Shown here in pieces: positions 1 through 9,633 of a stretch of DNA of 64,000 bases. Each line of letters begins with the position of its first letter. Position 1 is the stretch's first letter. Source of the DNA: Luteimonas cucumeris (GTDB lineage Bacteria > Pseudomonadota > Gammaproteobacteria > Xanthomonadales > Xanthomonadaceae); NCBI RefSeq assembly GCF_007830035.1, contig NZ_VLKN01000006.1, positions 186,001-250,000 on the forward strand. The letters run 5' to 3'. Below the pieces are notes generated by a model. The model did not search any database, was not told where the DNA came from, and was given only the letters and a program-made list of their open reading frames with translations. The translations under genes were made by a program, and so were the position numbers.

Positions 1-86
1 CTGGATAATGTGCGGCCTTCCCCATCTGCGCATCTTGGCCGCAACACGACATGGCCGACAAGTCCGCGCGCCTGCCAGGGTTCCGA

Positions 87-566
87 ATGAAAATCGAGAA
101 AGACCGCGTCGTCAGCTTCCATTACACCGTTTCCGAACAGGGGCAGGAGGCACTGGAAAGCTCCCGGGAGCGCGAACCGCTGCTGATCCTGGTCGGCCAC
201 GGCAACATCATCCCGGGCCTGGAGAAGGCCCTCGACGGCCACGAGAAGGGCGACAGCTTCGGCGTCGACGTGGCAGCGGCGGAAGCCTACGGCGAGCGTC
301 GCGACGGCCTCACCCAGCGCGTGCCCAAGAAGCACTTCGGCACCCAGCGCCTGGAGCCGGGCATGCAGGTGGTGCTCAACACCAATTTCGGTCCGCGCGC
401 GGTCAGCGTGCAGAAGGTCGGCATGAGCGTGGTCGACGTCGACCTCAACCATCCGATGGCCGGCAAGGACCTGCATTTCGACATCGAGATCGTCGATGTG
501 CGCGAAGCCAGCGCGGAGGAGATCGAACACGGCCACGTGCACGGCGACGGCGGCCACGCGCACTGA
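87..566 (+). CDS. slyD: FKBP-type peptidyl-prolyl isomerase SlyD
   Basis: SlyD is a cytoplasmic prolyl cis-trans isomerase and chaperone that also handles metal ions such as nickel. The 159-residue product opens with the family's characteristic MKIEKDRVVSFHYTVSE, carries the FKBP segment LILVGHGNIIPGLEKAL near residues 33-49, and has the inserted chaperone flap in the middle. Its tail is short and His-rich (EHGHVHGDGGHAH), without the cysteines of the long enterobacterial tail, so metal capacity is probably smaller. An in-frame ATG at 51 would add 12 residues. ATG 87 is preferred because the family starts there and AGGG lies six bases upstream. A GATAAT at 4-9 could be the -10 box. Identity is firm; the metallochaperone role is inferred from the family. 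Confidence 0.93.
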   Translation: MKIEKDRVVSFHYTVSEQGQEALESSREREPLLILVGHGNIIPGLEKALDGHEKGDSFGVDVAAAEAYGERRDGLTQRVPKKHFGTQRLEPGMQVVLNTNFGPRAVSVQKVGMSVVDVDLNHPMAGKDLHFDIEIVDVREASAEEIEHGHVHGDGGHAH

Positions 567-633
567 ACTTGGGCGGGAGGAGGCGTCAGCCCCGCGCCCA
601 TGCCCGGCTCACAGCCCCAGAGCATCGTTGCCG

Positions 634-657
634 AATGGCCCGCGCAAGCGGGCCATT
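634..657 (+). terminator. Terminator-like hairpin after slyD
   Basis: A perfect 10-bp stem (AATGGCCCGC / GCGGGCCATT) closes a GCAA tetraloop 70 bases after the slyD stop. It ends in only two U residues followed by CC, so it may be a weak terminator or a 3' end stabiliser. Confidence 0.5.
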
Positions 658-732
658 TCCGTACTGGCCAATGGCGCTTGCGATGGGGGCCGAGGCGGTG
701 AATGATCCGGCTTTCGGCTGGAGGGGGCGGGC

Positions 733-1989
733 ATGAACCAGGACATCCATTTGGCGCCGATCGCCGCCGCCGAGCGGATCGAGACGATGGACGTGCTGCG
801 CGGATTCGCGCTGCTCGGCATCCTGCTGATGAACATCGAGGCTTTCGTCGGCCCGTTGATGGAATCGGTCAACGGGATCAACCCGCGCTTCAGCGGCACC
901 GATCGCTGGGTCGACGCGCTGATCTACGTGCTGGTGCAGGGCAAGTTCATCACCCTGTTCTCGCTGCTGTTCGGCATGGGCTTCGCGGTCATGCTCGATC
1001 GCGCGCAGGCGCGCGGCGACACCGGCGCCTGGCTGTATGCGCGGCGCCTGCTGGCGCTGCTGGGCATCGGCTTGGCGCACGCGGTGCTGATCTGGTCGGG
1101 CGACATCCTGGTGACGTACGCGCTGCTGGGTTTCGTATTGCTACTGTTCTTCCGCAGCACGCCGGTGTCGCGGCTGCCGAAATGGGGCATCGCGTTCTAC
1201 CTGCTGCCGATCCTGCTGACCTGGGTGATGGCGGCTTTCGGCCTGCTGGCGCAACACGATCCCCAGGCTGCCGCGGAATGGCAGAAGGCAATGGACACGC
1301 AGGGCCAGCAGATGGCGTCGCTGATCGAGGCGGAGCGGCTGGCCTATGGCTCAGGTACCTACGCGCAGGCCGTGGCGCAACGCGCGGTCGACACCGGCAC
1401 GATGATCGGCTTCCTTCCGTTCTTCGGAACCTCGATCCTGGGCATGTTCCTGTTCGGCGCGTGGTTCGTGCGCAGTGGCGTGATCCGCGATCCCGGTGCG
1501 CACCTGCCGCTGTTCCGGCGCCTGCTGGTCTGCGGCTTCGCATTCGGCTTGCCGCTGATGCTGTGGTCGGCGTGGATGCACCCGACGATGAGTTTTTCCG
1601 AAGTCAGCGCCGGCAGCGCGGCGGCGCAGACCGCGGCCCAGCTGGCCAACGTGTTGTTGTGCTTCGCCTACTTCTCGGCAATCGTGCTGCTGATGCAGCG
1701 GCCGGCATGGCAGGCCCGCCTGCGCTGGATGGCGCCGGCCGGACGGATGGCGTTGACCAATTACCTGATGCAGTCGGTGATCGCCACGGCGGTCTTCTAC
1801 GGCTATGGCCTGGGTTATTTCGAGCGCCTGCCGCGCGCATGGCAGCCACTGTTCGTCGTCGCAGTGTTTGCGCTGCAGGTGGTGTTGAGCCGCTGGTGGC
1901 TGTCGCGTTATCGCTACGGTCCGATGGAATGGCTGTGGCGTTGGTTGACCTATCTGGAGCGCCCGGCCATGCGGTTGTCGACGGCGTAG
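733..1989 (+). CDS. DUF418 domain membrane protein (YeiB family)
   Basis: This 418-residue polytopic inner-membrane protein belongs to the DUF418/YeiB family, whose members are related to acyltransferase-3-like membrane proteins but have no settled reaction. The N-terminal signature RIETMDVLRGFALLGILLMN and the C-terminal PAGRMALTNYLMQSV with YGPMEWLWRWLTYLER are characteristic. Roughly ten hydrophobic helices can be read between residues 20 and 400. GGAGGGGG stands just before ATG 733. It is flanked by slyD and a DadA-like gene with clear gaps, so it is probably transcribed alone. Substrate unknown. Confidence 0.88.
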   Translation: MNQDIHLAPIAAAERIETMDVLRGFALLGILLMNIEAFVGPLMESVNGINPRFSGTDRWVDALIYVLVQGKFITLFSLLFGMGFAVMLDRAQARGDTGAWLYARRLLALLGIGLAHAVLIWSGDILVTYALLGFVLLLFFRSTPVSRLPKWGIAFYLLPILLTWVMAAFGLLAQHDPQAAAEWQKAMDTQGQQMASLIEAERLAYGSGTYAQAVAQRAVDTGTMIGFLPFFGTSILGMFLFGAWFVRSGVIRDPGAHLPLFRRLLVCGFAFGLPLMLWSAWMHPTMSFSEVSAGSAAAQTAAQLANVLLCFAYFSAIVLLMQRPAWQARLRWMAPAGRMALTNYLMQSVIATAVFYGYGLGYFERLPRAWQPLFVVAVFALQVVLSRWWLSRYRYGPMEWLWRWLTYLERPAMRLSTA

Positions 1990-2064
1990 CGCGGAGGTCC
2001 TCGCGGCACCTGTGTCGCGAGACCGGCCATGCTGCAACAGGCGGCTTGTCGCTAAACTGGCCGC

Positions 2065-3321
2065 ATGAACGATAGGGACGATGTGGTCATCATCGGCGGA
2101 GGCGTGATCGGCCTGGCCAGTGCGCTTGCGCTGCTCGAGGCCGGACGCGGCGTGCGCGTGCTGGAAGCCGGCACCGTCGGCTGCGGCAGTTCGCACGGCA
2201 ACTGCGGCACCATCACGCCCAGCCACGCGTTGCCCTTGGCGGCGCCGGGTACGATCGGACGTGCGCTGCGCTGGTTGCTGACGCCGGATGCGCCGCTGTA
2301 TCTGAAGCCGCGCGTCGATCCTTCGTTGTGGGCCTGGCTGGCGCGTTTCTCCTCGCGTTGCAACGTGCGCGACCTGCGCCAGGCGACGGCAGCAAAGTCT
2401 TCGATCCTGTCGTTCTCACGGCAGATGTTGCCGGCGTGGATCCAGCGCCACGGCATCGACTGCGAGTTCGTCGAAACCGGCGGCGACCGTGTGTTCCGCA
2501 GTGCGGCCACGTTCGAGAAATTCCGCGAGGAATTGCGGCTGCTGGCCGAGGTCGGTGTGCCTTTCGAAACGATCGATGGTGCCGCCTACGAGCGCAGCGA
2601 ACCGGCCGTGCTCGCCGGCGTCCATGCCGCGGTCCGTTTCACCGGCGATGCCAGTCTGCGGCCGGACCGGTATGTCGCCGGGCTGGCGCGGGCGGTACGC
2701 GGGAATGGCGGGGTGATCGTCGAGCACTGCGAAGTGCAGGGGCTGGGCAGGGATGGCGACGACCTGCGCATTGCCGCCACGCAAGGCGAATTCAGCGCCC
2801 GCGATGTGGTGGTGGCGACGGGGGCATGGTCGCCGCGACTCGCTCGTTCGCTGGGCACCGCGTTGCTGGGCAAGGCCATGCAGCCAGGCAAGGGCTACTC
2901 GATCACCTACGACAGCCCCGCGGTGATGCCGCGCCGCCCACTGGTGCTGCATGAGCGCAGTGTCTGCGTCACCGCCTGGGGCAGTGGCTTCAGGCTGGGC
3001 AGCACGATGGAATTCTCGGGCTACGACAATGCGCTCAATCGGCGTCGCCTCGATGCGCTGGAGCGCGGCGCGCGCGAATACCTGCGCCATCCCGTCGGCC
3101 CGGCCAAGCGCGAGGAATGGTTCGGCTGGCGGCCGATGACCTACGACGACCTGCCGATCATCGGTCGCGCACCGGGCCACGATCACCTCTGGTTCGCGAC
3201 CGGGCATGGCATGCTCGGGGTCAGCATGAGCACCGGCACGGCACAACTGGTGAGCGACCTGATCTGCGGGCGTGAACCCGCGTTCGACCCGCGCCCCTAT
3301 CGCGCGGATCGTTTCGCATGA
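2065..3321 (+). CDS. FAD-dependent oxidoreductase, D-amino-acid dehydrogenase (DadA) type
   Basis: The 418-residue protein is a DAO-fold flavoenzyme. The Rossmann FAD motif is VVIIGGGVIGLASALALLEAG (residues 7-27), followed by the DadA-like VGCGSSHGNCGTITPSHALPL, and the C-terminal FAD motif is GRAPGHDHLWFATGHGMLG near residue 370. Family members oxidise D-amino acids or hydroxyproline epimers and pass electrons to the respiratory chain. The exact substrate cannot be told from sequence. The stop overlaps the gorA start by four bases, so the two are co-translated. No Shine-Dalgarno is visible; a TAAACT box ends six bases before ATG 2065, which would fit a leaderless transcript. Confidence 0.82.
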   Translation: MNDRDDVVIIGGGVIGLASALALLEAGRGVRVLEAGTVGCGSSHGNCGTITPSHALPLAAPGTIGRALRWLLTPDAPLYLKPRVDPSLWAWLARFSSRCNVRDLRQATAAKSSILSFSRQMLPAWIQRHGIDCEFVETGGDRVFRSAATFEKFREELRLLAEVGVPFETIDGAAYERSEPAVLAGVHAAVRFTGDASLRPDRYVAGLARAVRGNGGVIVEHCEVQGLGRDGDDLRIAATQGEFSARDVVVATGAWSPRLARSLGTALLGKAMQPGKGYSITYDSPAVMPRRPLVLHERSVCVTAWGSGFRLGSTMEFSGYDNALNRRRLDALERGAREYLRHPVGPAKREEWFGWRPMTYDDLPIIGRAPGHDHLWFATGHGMLGVSMSTGTAQLVSDLICGREPAFDPRPYRADRFA

Positions 3322-4670
3322 GCGCCACCGACTTCGACCTGATCGTGATCGGCGGCGGCTCCGGCGGGCTGGCCGGTGCCTTCCGCGCCGCCGCGCACGG
3401 CGCGCGCGTGGCATTGCTGGAGCCGGGCGATCTTGGCGGCACCTGCGTCAACGTCGGCTGCGTGCCCAAGAAGGCGATGTGGCTGGCGGCGGACCTGTCG
3501 CAGAAACTCGGTCTGGCCGCGCAGCTGGGCTTTTCGCTGCCGCCTCCGCAGTTCGACTGGGCCGAATTCATCACCCATCGCCAGCGCTACATCACCAACA
3601 TCCATGCCAGCTACCAGCAGCGGCTCGATGCCCACCGCATCGCGCTGTTGCGCACGCGCGGCTGCCTGCGTGCAGCGGACACGGTCGAAACCAGCGAAGG
3701 CGTGCGCCTGCGCGCTCCGCATGTCCTGATCGCAACCGGCGGCCATCCGCTGCGCCCCGGGGTACCCGGCGCCGAGCTGGGGATGGTGTCGGACGATTTC
3801 TTCAATCTCTGCGCCGCGCCGGAACACGTGGCGATCGTCGGCGGTGGCTATATCGCGGTCGAACTGGCCGGCGTGCTGCAGTCGCTGGGCAGCCGGGTCG
3901 AGATGTTCGTGCGCGGCCGGCGGCTGCTGAACGGTTTCGACGAGGAACTGTCGCTGCAATTGGCCGAGGACTACCGGCAGTACGGCGTGCGGCTGCACCT
4001 GGATTATTCGTTGCGCTCGGTCCGCCAGGAGGCATCCAAGTTCGTGCTGCGCGATGGCACGGGCGCCGACAGCAGCCAGTTCGACGCGCTGCTCTTCGCC
4101 ACTGGTCGGCGTCCCAACAGCGACGTCTGTGGCGCGACGCAGATCGGAGTCGCGTGCGATGCCAATGGCCATGTGCAGGTGGACGAGTACCAGGACACCA
4201 GCGTCGCCGGCGTCCATGCGGTGGGCGACGTCACCGACCGCGTGGCACTGACGCCGGTGGCGATCGCCGCCGCGCGGCGTCTGATGGATCGCCTGTTCGG
4301 AGGCCAGCCTGAGGCGAGGTTGGACTATGCGGATATCGCCACGGTCGTGTTCAGCCATCCGCCGATCGGCCAGGTCGGCCTGACCGAGGAAGCCGCGCGC
4401 CTGCAGCATGGCGACGCCGTGCGCGTGTATCGCGCCGGTTTCCGTCCAATGCTGCACGCGCTGGCCGACTCACCGCAGCGCAGCCTGTTCAAGCTGGTCT
4501 GCGTCGGCGACGGCGAACGCGTGATCGGCATCCATTTGCTGGGCGAGGGCGCCGACGAGATCCTGCAGGGCTTCGCGGTGGCGCTCAAGCGCGGCATCCG
4601 CAAGTGCGACCTGGACGATACCGTGGCGATCCATCCGACCAGTGCCGAGGAAGTGGTGCTGATGCGCTAG
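3318..4670 (+). CDS. gorA: Glutathione-disulfide reductase
   Basis: This class I pyridine nucleotide-disulfide oxidoreductase of 450 residues reduces glutathione disulfide with NADPH in the cytoplasm. Visible features are the N-terminal FAD motif VIGGGSGGLAGAFRAA, the redox-active disulfide GGTCVNVGCVPKK near residues 39-51, the second Rossmann motif VAIVGGGYIAVELAG near 171-185, the GVHAVGDVTD FAD-binding segment, and the dimer-interface end AIHPTSAEEVV with the catalytic histidine. Length matches the family. It starts inside the stop of the preceding flavoenzyme gene (ATGA). A less likely alternative is another member such as trypanothione-like reductase. Confidence 0.9.
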   Translation: MSATDFDLIVIGGGSGGLAGAFRAAAHGARVALLEPGDLGGTCVNVGCVPKKAMWLAADLSQKLGLAAQLGFSLPPPQFDWAEFITHRQRYITNIHASYQQRLDAHRIALLRTRGCLRAADTVETSEGVRLRAPHVLIATGGHPLRPGVPGAELGMVSDDFFNLCAAPEHVAIVGGGYIAVELAGVLQSLGSRVEMFVRGRRLLNGFDEELSLQLAEDYRQYGVRLHLDYSLRSVRQEASKFVLRDGTGADSSQFDALLFATGRRPNSDVCGATQIGVACDANGHVQVDEYQDTSVAGVHAVGDVTDRVALTPVAIAAARRLMDRLFGGQPEARLDYADIATVVFSHPPIGQVGLTEEAARLQHGDAVRVYRAGFRPMLHALADSPQRSLFKLVCVGDGERVIGIHLLGEGADEILQGFAVALKRGIRKCDLDDTVAIHPTSAEEVVLMR

Positions 4671-4707
4671 CCGCATGCCGCGACATGGCGAGATTACAAT
4701 GATGTCC

Positions 4708-5484
4708 ATGGACATCTTCGAACTTCACCGCGGCACCGCGCCGTTGCTGGTCAGCGTCCCGCACGACGGCACGGTAGTCCCCGACGGCATCGCCGCGCGC
4801 CTGACCGATTCCGCGCGTCGTGTTCCCGACACCGACTGGCACATCGCGCGGCTGTACGCATTCGCGCGCGAACTCGGCGCGTCGATGATCGTGCCGCGGC
4901 ATTCGCGCTACGTGGTCGACCTGAACCGATCGGAAGACGATGTATCTCTGTATCCGGGTCAGAACACCACCGGCCTGTGCCCGATCGTGCAGTTCAGCGG
5001 CGAACCGGTCTACCGCGACGGCATGGCGCCGACCGAAGCCGAAATCCGTGAACGCGTCGAACGCTACTGGCGTCCTTACCATGAAGCACTGCAGGCCGAG
5101 CTCGCGCGCATTCATGCCGAACACGGCCGCGTCGTGCTGTGGGAAGGCCATTCGATCAAGGGCGATCTGCCATTCCTGTTCGAAGGCCGCCTGCCCGACC
5201 TCAATCTCGGTACCGTTGGCGGAACCAGTTGCTCGCCGCTATTGCAGTCGCGTCTCGAGGCCGTGCTGGCCGGGCAGGGCGATTACGACTTCGTCGCCAA
5301 CGGCCGCTTCAAGGGCGGTTACATCACGCGTCACTACAACAATCCGTCCAAAGGGATCGATGCGGTGCAGCTGGAGATCAGCCAGCGGATCTATATGGAC
5401 GAGGATTCGTTCGTCTACGACGCCATCAAGGCTGCACGCGCGCAAGCGACCGTACGTTTGTTACTGCAGGCAGCGATCGCCTGA
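4708..5484 (+). CDS. hutG: N-formylglutamate amidohydrolase
   Basis: The product hydrolyses N-formyl-L-glutamate to glutamate and formate, the last step of one histidine degradation route. The sequence MDIFELHRGTAPLLVSVPHDGT, the DTDWHIARLYAF and PRHSRYVVDLNR segments, EGHSIKGDLPFLF and FKGGYITRHYNNP are the family's conserved blocks. The chosen start gives 258 residues. In-frame ATGs at 4675, 4699 and 4702 exist, but the family begins at MDIF, and a TACAAT box at 4695-4700 would put transcription start near 4708, so the message may be leaderless. The other hut genes are not nearby, so regulation by a local hut repressor is not apparent. Confidence 0.87.
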   Translation: MDIFELHRGTAPLLVSVPHDGTVVPDGIAARLTDSARRVPDTDWHIARLYAFARELGASMIVPRHSRYVVDLNRSEDDVSLYPGQNTTGLCPIVQFSGEPVYRDGMAPTEAEIRERVERYWRPYHEALQAELARIHAEHGRVVLWEGHSIKGDLPFLFEGRLPDLNLGTVGGTSCSPLLQSRLEAVLAGQGDYDFVANGRFKGGYITRHYNNPSKGIDAVQLEISQRIYMDEDSFVYDAIKAARAQATVRLLLQAAIA

Positions 5485-5528
5485 CCATTTCGTGGCATGG
5501 CCGGCGAAGTATCAGCCGCTACATCCAC

Positions 5529-7496
5529 TTACTTGGTCGCGGCGCCAATATGCTTGTCCAAGAAGGTCTTCATTCGTCGGTACATTTCCGCTTGATTCTC
5601 CGGCGCGTAGAAACCATGGCCTTCGCCTGCCACGACCATCGTCTCCATACCAGCGGCTTTGGAGAATGCTTTCTTCAACGCGTTGAACTGATCCATCGGT
5701 ACGCGCCGATCGATGTTGCCTTGCGCCAGGAAAACCGGGACCTTGATCTTGTCCACGTTGCGCGCTGGTGAGTTCGCGTTCAATACCGATGTGTCCGAGC
5801 CGATCGCGCGTTCGAGGTAGCGCCGGCCCGTACGCGTGTCCGGGATATCGCCGGCCTTGTGCATGACATTGAGGTCGTACACGCCGACATACCCGATGGC
5901 ACACTTGTACAGTTCCGGATAGCGGATGGGCTGCATCAGCGCCGCGTAGCCGCCGAAGCTCGAGCCGTATGTGCAAATGCGGGAAGGGTCGGCGAGTTTG
6001 TTTTCTATCGCCCAACGCACGCCATCGGCGATGTCGTCCTGAATCTTGCCGCCCCATTCGCGGTAACCAGACTCCAGGAACGCTTGCCCGCGCCCGCCAG
6101 ATCCACGGTAGTTTACCTGCAGCACCGCATAGCCGTGGGTGGCCAGGTATTGCACATCAGGATCGTAGCCCCACTCGTCATAGGGTCCATGCGGCCCGCC
6201 ATGAGGCATCACCACTAGCGGTTGCGCGTCGCCGCCGAGCGAAGTGTAGAAACCGAATAGGAGCTTGCCATCCCGGCTTTTGAACGAGATCGCCTTGGTG
6301 CGCGCCATTTGCGCGGGCTGAATCCACGGCTGGGATTCGGCCACTAACGTCATTTTGCGCTTGTCGCGATCGAAGATGTAATACGCCCCAGGATGTCGGT
6401 CGGAGCGCGCAACAAACAGCAGTTTGCTGTTGTCCCGGCTCGATTCGAGGAAGTACACCAGTTCACCCGGGAACTGGCCCATCAGATCCTGATGCAGGGA
6501 CGCCCATTCCGGTGCGCCTTCGAGGTACTCGATCATCGGCTTCGCGGCGTCGTACACCGCAGCGAACGGTGGGCCGTTGCGTCCCGCGTAGAGCAGATAG
6601 GCGATCTCGACATCCTCGCGACCGGCGAGTTTCTGGCGGGCGCCCGCTGCCAGATCAAGCCGGTACAGCTGATCGGGGCCGCGAGCATCGGAAATCAATG
6701 CGTATACGGTATTGCCGTCGTCAGCGAATCTGGCGAACGCCAGCGAGTAACCAGCCAGGGTTTTGGGCAGTGGGGCCCAAGCGGCATCTCTGGTCTTGCG
6801 GTAACTCAAGACCGGCTCGTCGTTCTGATCTTTCGTGACCATGAAGCGCGCCTTGCCATCCTGGTCGAACATGAAACGCGCAGGCCGGCCCGCGCGCTCG
6901 ACTTCCTGGCGTTCGCCGGTGACGGTGTCTACCTTGAAGATGACGGCGTCAGGCTCGTCACCACAGTTCCAGCACGTAAAGGACACCAAGATCTTGCCTG
7001 GTTCCTTGTCCAACACCTTGACTACGCTTGCATAGCCCTCATCTTTGCGGCGCCCACGGGTAGTGCCTACGTTGGGCACATACGCGAACAGCACTTCCTG
7101 CTTCTTGCCATCAATGCGTGCCGAGAACAATTCCCCAAGGCTGTATGGCTGTGCCTTGAGCGGTTCCATCTCGGCCCGGGCGACCGTGACGCGATCGTCT
7201 GCTGTCCAGATCACGTCGGTGATGTGATTTCGCTTGCCGAAACTGAGCACCTGGGTCTGGCCGCCGTCGATTTTGACGATATCCAGCTGCGTTTCGGTAC
7301 CACCGGCGCGCGGCGTCGCTATGGCGACGTACTCGCCGGTGGGCGATAGCGAAACTTCAGTGACCTCCGAATGCTTGGCGAAGGTCTCCGCCGAAGGTGG
7401 TTCGGCTGCACGCGCCGGCGAAACGGCCACGAAAACGGCACTGCACGAAACCAATGCGAATTGCCGGAGCAGACTCGCGCATATCGTTCGGTACAT
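5529..7496 (-). CDS. Exported S9 family prolyl-oligopeptidase-type peptidase
   Basis: The 655-residue protein has a Sec signal peptide (cut predicted after residue 30, ARA|AEPP), an N-terminal beta-propeller-like region to about residue 390 and an alpha/beta-hydrolase peptidase domain. The nucleophile serine is in YGSSFGGYAAL (about residue 512), the acid in GNIDRRVPMDQF (about 594), and the histidine in GEGHGFY (about 626). MPHGGPHGPYDEWGYDP is typical of the dipeptidyl/acylaminoacyl peptidase branch. It probably cleaves peptides in the periplasm. It lies 57 bases behind parE on the same strand, separated by a hairpin, so it may have its own promoter. Specificity is not readable. Confidence 0.9.
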   Translation of the reverse strand: MYRTICASLLRQFALVSCSAVFVAVSPARAAEPPSAETFAKHSEVTEVSLSPTGEYVAIATPRAGGTETQLDIVKIDGGQTQVLSFGKRNHITDVIWTADDRVTVARAEMEPLKAQPYSLGELFSARIDGKKQEVLFAYVPNVGTTRGRRKDEGYASVVKVLDKEPGKILVSFTCWNCGDEPDAVIFKVDTVTGERQEVERAGRPARFMFDQDGKARFMVTKDQNDEPVLSYRKTRDAAWAPLPKTLAGYSLAFARFADDGNTVYALISDARGPDQLYRLDLAAGARQKLAGREDVEIAYLLYAGRNGPPFAAVYDAAKPMIEYLEGAPEWASLHQDLMGQFPGELVYFLESSRDNSKLLFVARSDRHPGAYYIFDRDKRKMTLVAESQPWIQPAQMARTKAISFKSRDGKLLFGFYTSLGGDAQPLVVMPHGGPHGPYDEWGYDPDVQYLATHGYAVLQVNYRGSGGRGQAFLESGYREWGGKIQDDIADGVRWAIENKLADPSRICTYGSSFGGYAALMQPIRYPELYKCAIGYVGVYDLNVMHKAGDIPDTRTGRRYLERAIGSDTSVLNANSPARNVDKIKVPVFLAQGNIDRRVPMDQFNALKKAFSKAAGMETMVVAGEGHGFYAPENQAEMYRRMKTFLDKHIGAATK

Positions 7497-7522
7497 GGAT
7501 GCTTACCTGAAGACACCCTCCC

Positions 7523-7552
7523 CCGGGGCGCACGCAGACTAGCGCGCCCCGG
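7523..7552 (-). terminator. Hairpin between parE and the S9 peptidase gene
   Basis: A perfect 9-bp GC stem (CCGGGGCGC / GCGCCCCGG) encloses a 12-base loop directly after the parE stop codon on the minus strand. There is no U-tract, so it may be a Rho-dependent end or a processing/stability hairpin rather than an intrinsic terminator. Confidence 0.4.
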
Positions 7553-7553
7553 A

Positions 7554-9443
7554 TCAGACTTCCAGCGTCGCCAGGTCGCCCTTGGTTTCCAGCCACGTCC
7601 TGCGGTCACCCGCGCGCTTCTTGGCCAGCAGCATGTCCATCAGCGAGCGCGTTTCGGCATCGTCTTCGTTGGTCAGCTGCACCAGGCGGCGGGTGTCCGG
7701 GTGGATGGTCGATTCGCGCAGCTGCTGCGGGTTCATCTCGCCTAGGCCCTTGAAACGGGTGACGTTGACCGCGCCTTTGATCTTCTCGCGTTCGATGCGC
7801 TCCAGCAGCAGGCGCTTTTCCTCTTCGTCGAGCGCGTAGAACACCTGCTTGCCGACATCGACGCGGAACAGCGGCGGCATCGCCACGAACACATGGCCGG
7901 CAGCGACCAGTGCCGGGAAGTGCTTGAGGAACAGGGCGGTCAGCAGGGTGGCGATGTGGAGGCCGTCGGAGTCGGCATCGGCCAGGATCACCACCTTGCC
8001 GTAGCGCAGGCCGCTGATGTCGTCCTTGCCCGGATCGCAGCCGATCGCGACGGCCAGATCGTGCACTTCGGTCGACGCCAGCACGCCGCCGGAAGCGACT
8101 TCCCAGGTATTGAGGATCTTGCCGCGCAACGGCAGGATCGCCTGGAAGTCCTTGTCACGCGCCTGCTTGGCGCTGCCGCCAGCGGAGTCGCCTTCGACCA
8201 GGAACAGTTCGGTGCGCGACAGGTCCTGCGAGATGCAGTCAGCGAGCTTGCCGGGCAGCGCCGGTCCCTGCGTCACCTTCTTGCGCACGATCTGCTTTTC
8301 GGTCTTCAGCCGCGCGCTGGCGCGCTCGATCGCCAGCTGCGCGATCTTCTCGCCGAGTTCGGTGTGCTGGTTCAGCCACAACGAGAACGCATCGTGCGCG
8401 GCCGACTCGACGAAGCCGGCGGCCTGGCGCGACGACAGCCGCTCCTTGGTCTGCCCGCTGAACTGCGGGTCGGTCATCTTGATGCTGAGCACGAACGCGA
8501 CCCGGTCCCACACGTCCTCCGGGGCCAGCTTGACGCCACGTGGCAGCAGATTGCGGAAGTCGCAGAACTCGCGCAGTGCATCGGTGAAACCGGTGCGCAG
8601 GCCGTTGACGTGGGTGCCGTGCTGCGCGGTCGGGATCAGGTTGACGTAGCTTTCCTGCACCAGGTCGCCTTCCGGCACCCAGGCCACGGCCCAGTCGACG
8701 ACCTCGGTGTCCTTCTTCAGCGAGCCGACGAACAGTTCCGGCGGCAGCAGTTCGCGATCGACCAGTTCGCCCTTCAGGTAGTCCCGCAGTCCGTCCTCGT
8801 AATGCCACTGGTCGCGCTCGCCACTGGCGGCGTCATGCAGTGTCACGGTCAGGCCGGGGCAGAGCACGGCCTTGGCGCGCAGCAGGTGCCGCAGCGCACG
8901 CAGGTTGAACTTGGGCGTGTCGAAATATTTCGGATCGGGCCAGAAGCGCAGCCGCGTCCCGGTATTCTTCTTGCCGACGCTGCCGACGACTTCGAGTTGC
9001 GAGGCGCGGTCGCCATCCTTGAACGACATCCGGTATTCGTTGCCGTCGCGCTTGATGAACACGTCGACCTGCTTCGACAGCGCATTGACCACGCTGACGC
9101 CGACGCCATGCAGGCCGCCACTGAAGGTGTAGTTCTTGTTGCTGAACTTGCCGCCGGCATGCAGGCGGGTGAGGATCAGTTCGACGCCGGGAATCTTCTC
9201 CTCCGGGTGGATGTCCACCGGCATGCCGCGGCCGTCGTCGGACACCTCGCAGCTGCCATCGGCATGCAGCGTCACCTCGATCTCGCCGGCATGCCCGGCC
9301 AGGGCCTCATCGACCGCGTTGTCGACCACTTCCTGCGCCAGGTGGTTGGGGCGGGTGGTGTCGGTATACATGCCGGGACGGCGTTTGACCGGGTCCAGGC
9401 CGGAGAGGACTTCGATATCGGCGGCGTTGTAGCGGGTGCTCAT
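7554..9443 (-). CDS. parE: DNA topoisomerase IV subunit B
   Basis: ParE is the ATPase/TOPRIM subunit that with ParC decatenates daughter chromosomes. The 629-residue protein has the GHKL ATPase motifs EVVDNAVDEALAG, SDDGRGMPVD and GGLHGVGVSVVNALS, the TOPRIM glutamate in EGDSAGGSAKQARD near residue 416, the DADSDG metal motif near 488, and the C-terminal MNPQQLRESTIHPDTRRL. RDKDFQAILPLRGKILNTWE and the length are ParE-like rather than GyrB-like. The ATG at 9443 is followed by STRYNAADIEVLSGLDPV, the expected N-terminus. A divergent small exported protein gene starts 190 bp away. Confidence 0.95.
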   Translation of the reverse strand: MSTRYNAADIEVLSGLDPVKRRPGMYTDTTRPNHLAQEVVDNAVDEALAGHAGEIEVTLHADGSCEVSDDGRGMPVDIHPEEKIPGVELILTRLHAGGKFSNKNYTFSGGLHGVGVSVVNALSKQVDVFIKRDGNEYRMSFKDGDRASQLEVVGSVGKKNTGTRLRFWPDPKYFDTPKFNLRALRHLLRAKAVLCPGLTVTLHDAASGERDQWHYEDGLRDYLKGELVDRELLPPELFVGSLKKDTEVVDWAVAWVPEGDLVQESYVNLIPTAQHGTHVNGLRTGFTDALREFCDFRNLLPRGVKLAPEDVWDRVAFVLSIKMTDPQFSGQTKERLSSRQAAGFVESAAHDAFSLWLNQHTELGEKIAQLAIERASARLKTEKQIVRKKVTQGPALPGKLADCISQDLSRTELFLVEGDSAGGSAKQARDKDFQAILPLRGKILNTWEVASGGVLASTEVHDLAVAIGCDPGKDDISGLRYGKVVILADADSDGLHIATLLTALFLKHFPALVAAGHVFVAMPPLFRVDVGKQVFYALDEEEKRLLLERIEREKIKGAVNVTRFKGLGEMNPQQLRESTIHPDTRRLVQLTNEDDAETRSLMDMLLAKKRAGDRRTWLETKGDLATLEV

Positions 9444-9633
9444 CAGTCAGGCAGTGGAGGCGGTCTGCATAGTGTAGTCGTTGCCCATGCGCGCACTGCT
9501 GCTTCAACGGCGTGAAGTCCAGCCGCGTGCGTCGGCCGGAGACTTGCATGGCGGCACACCATTCAGTCCGCGGCCAACATGGCGGGCCTATCGTGTGCGA
9601 TATCGTTTCAAGCCTGTCCCTTTGGAGGTCGCC

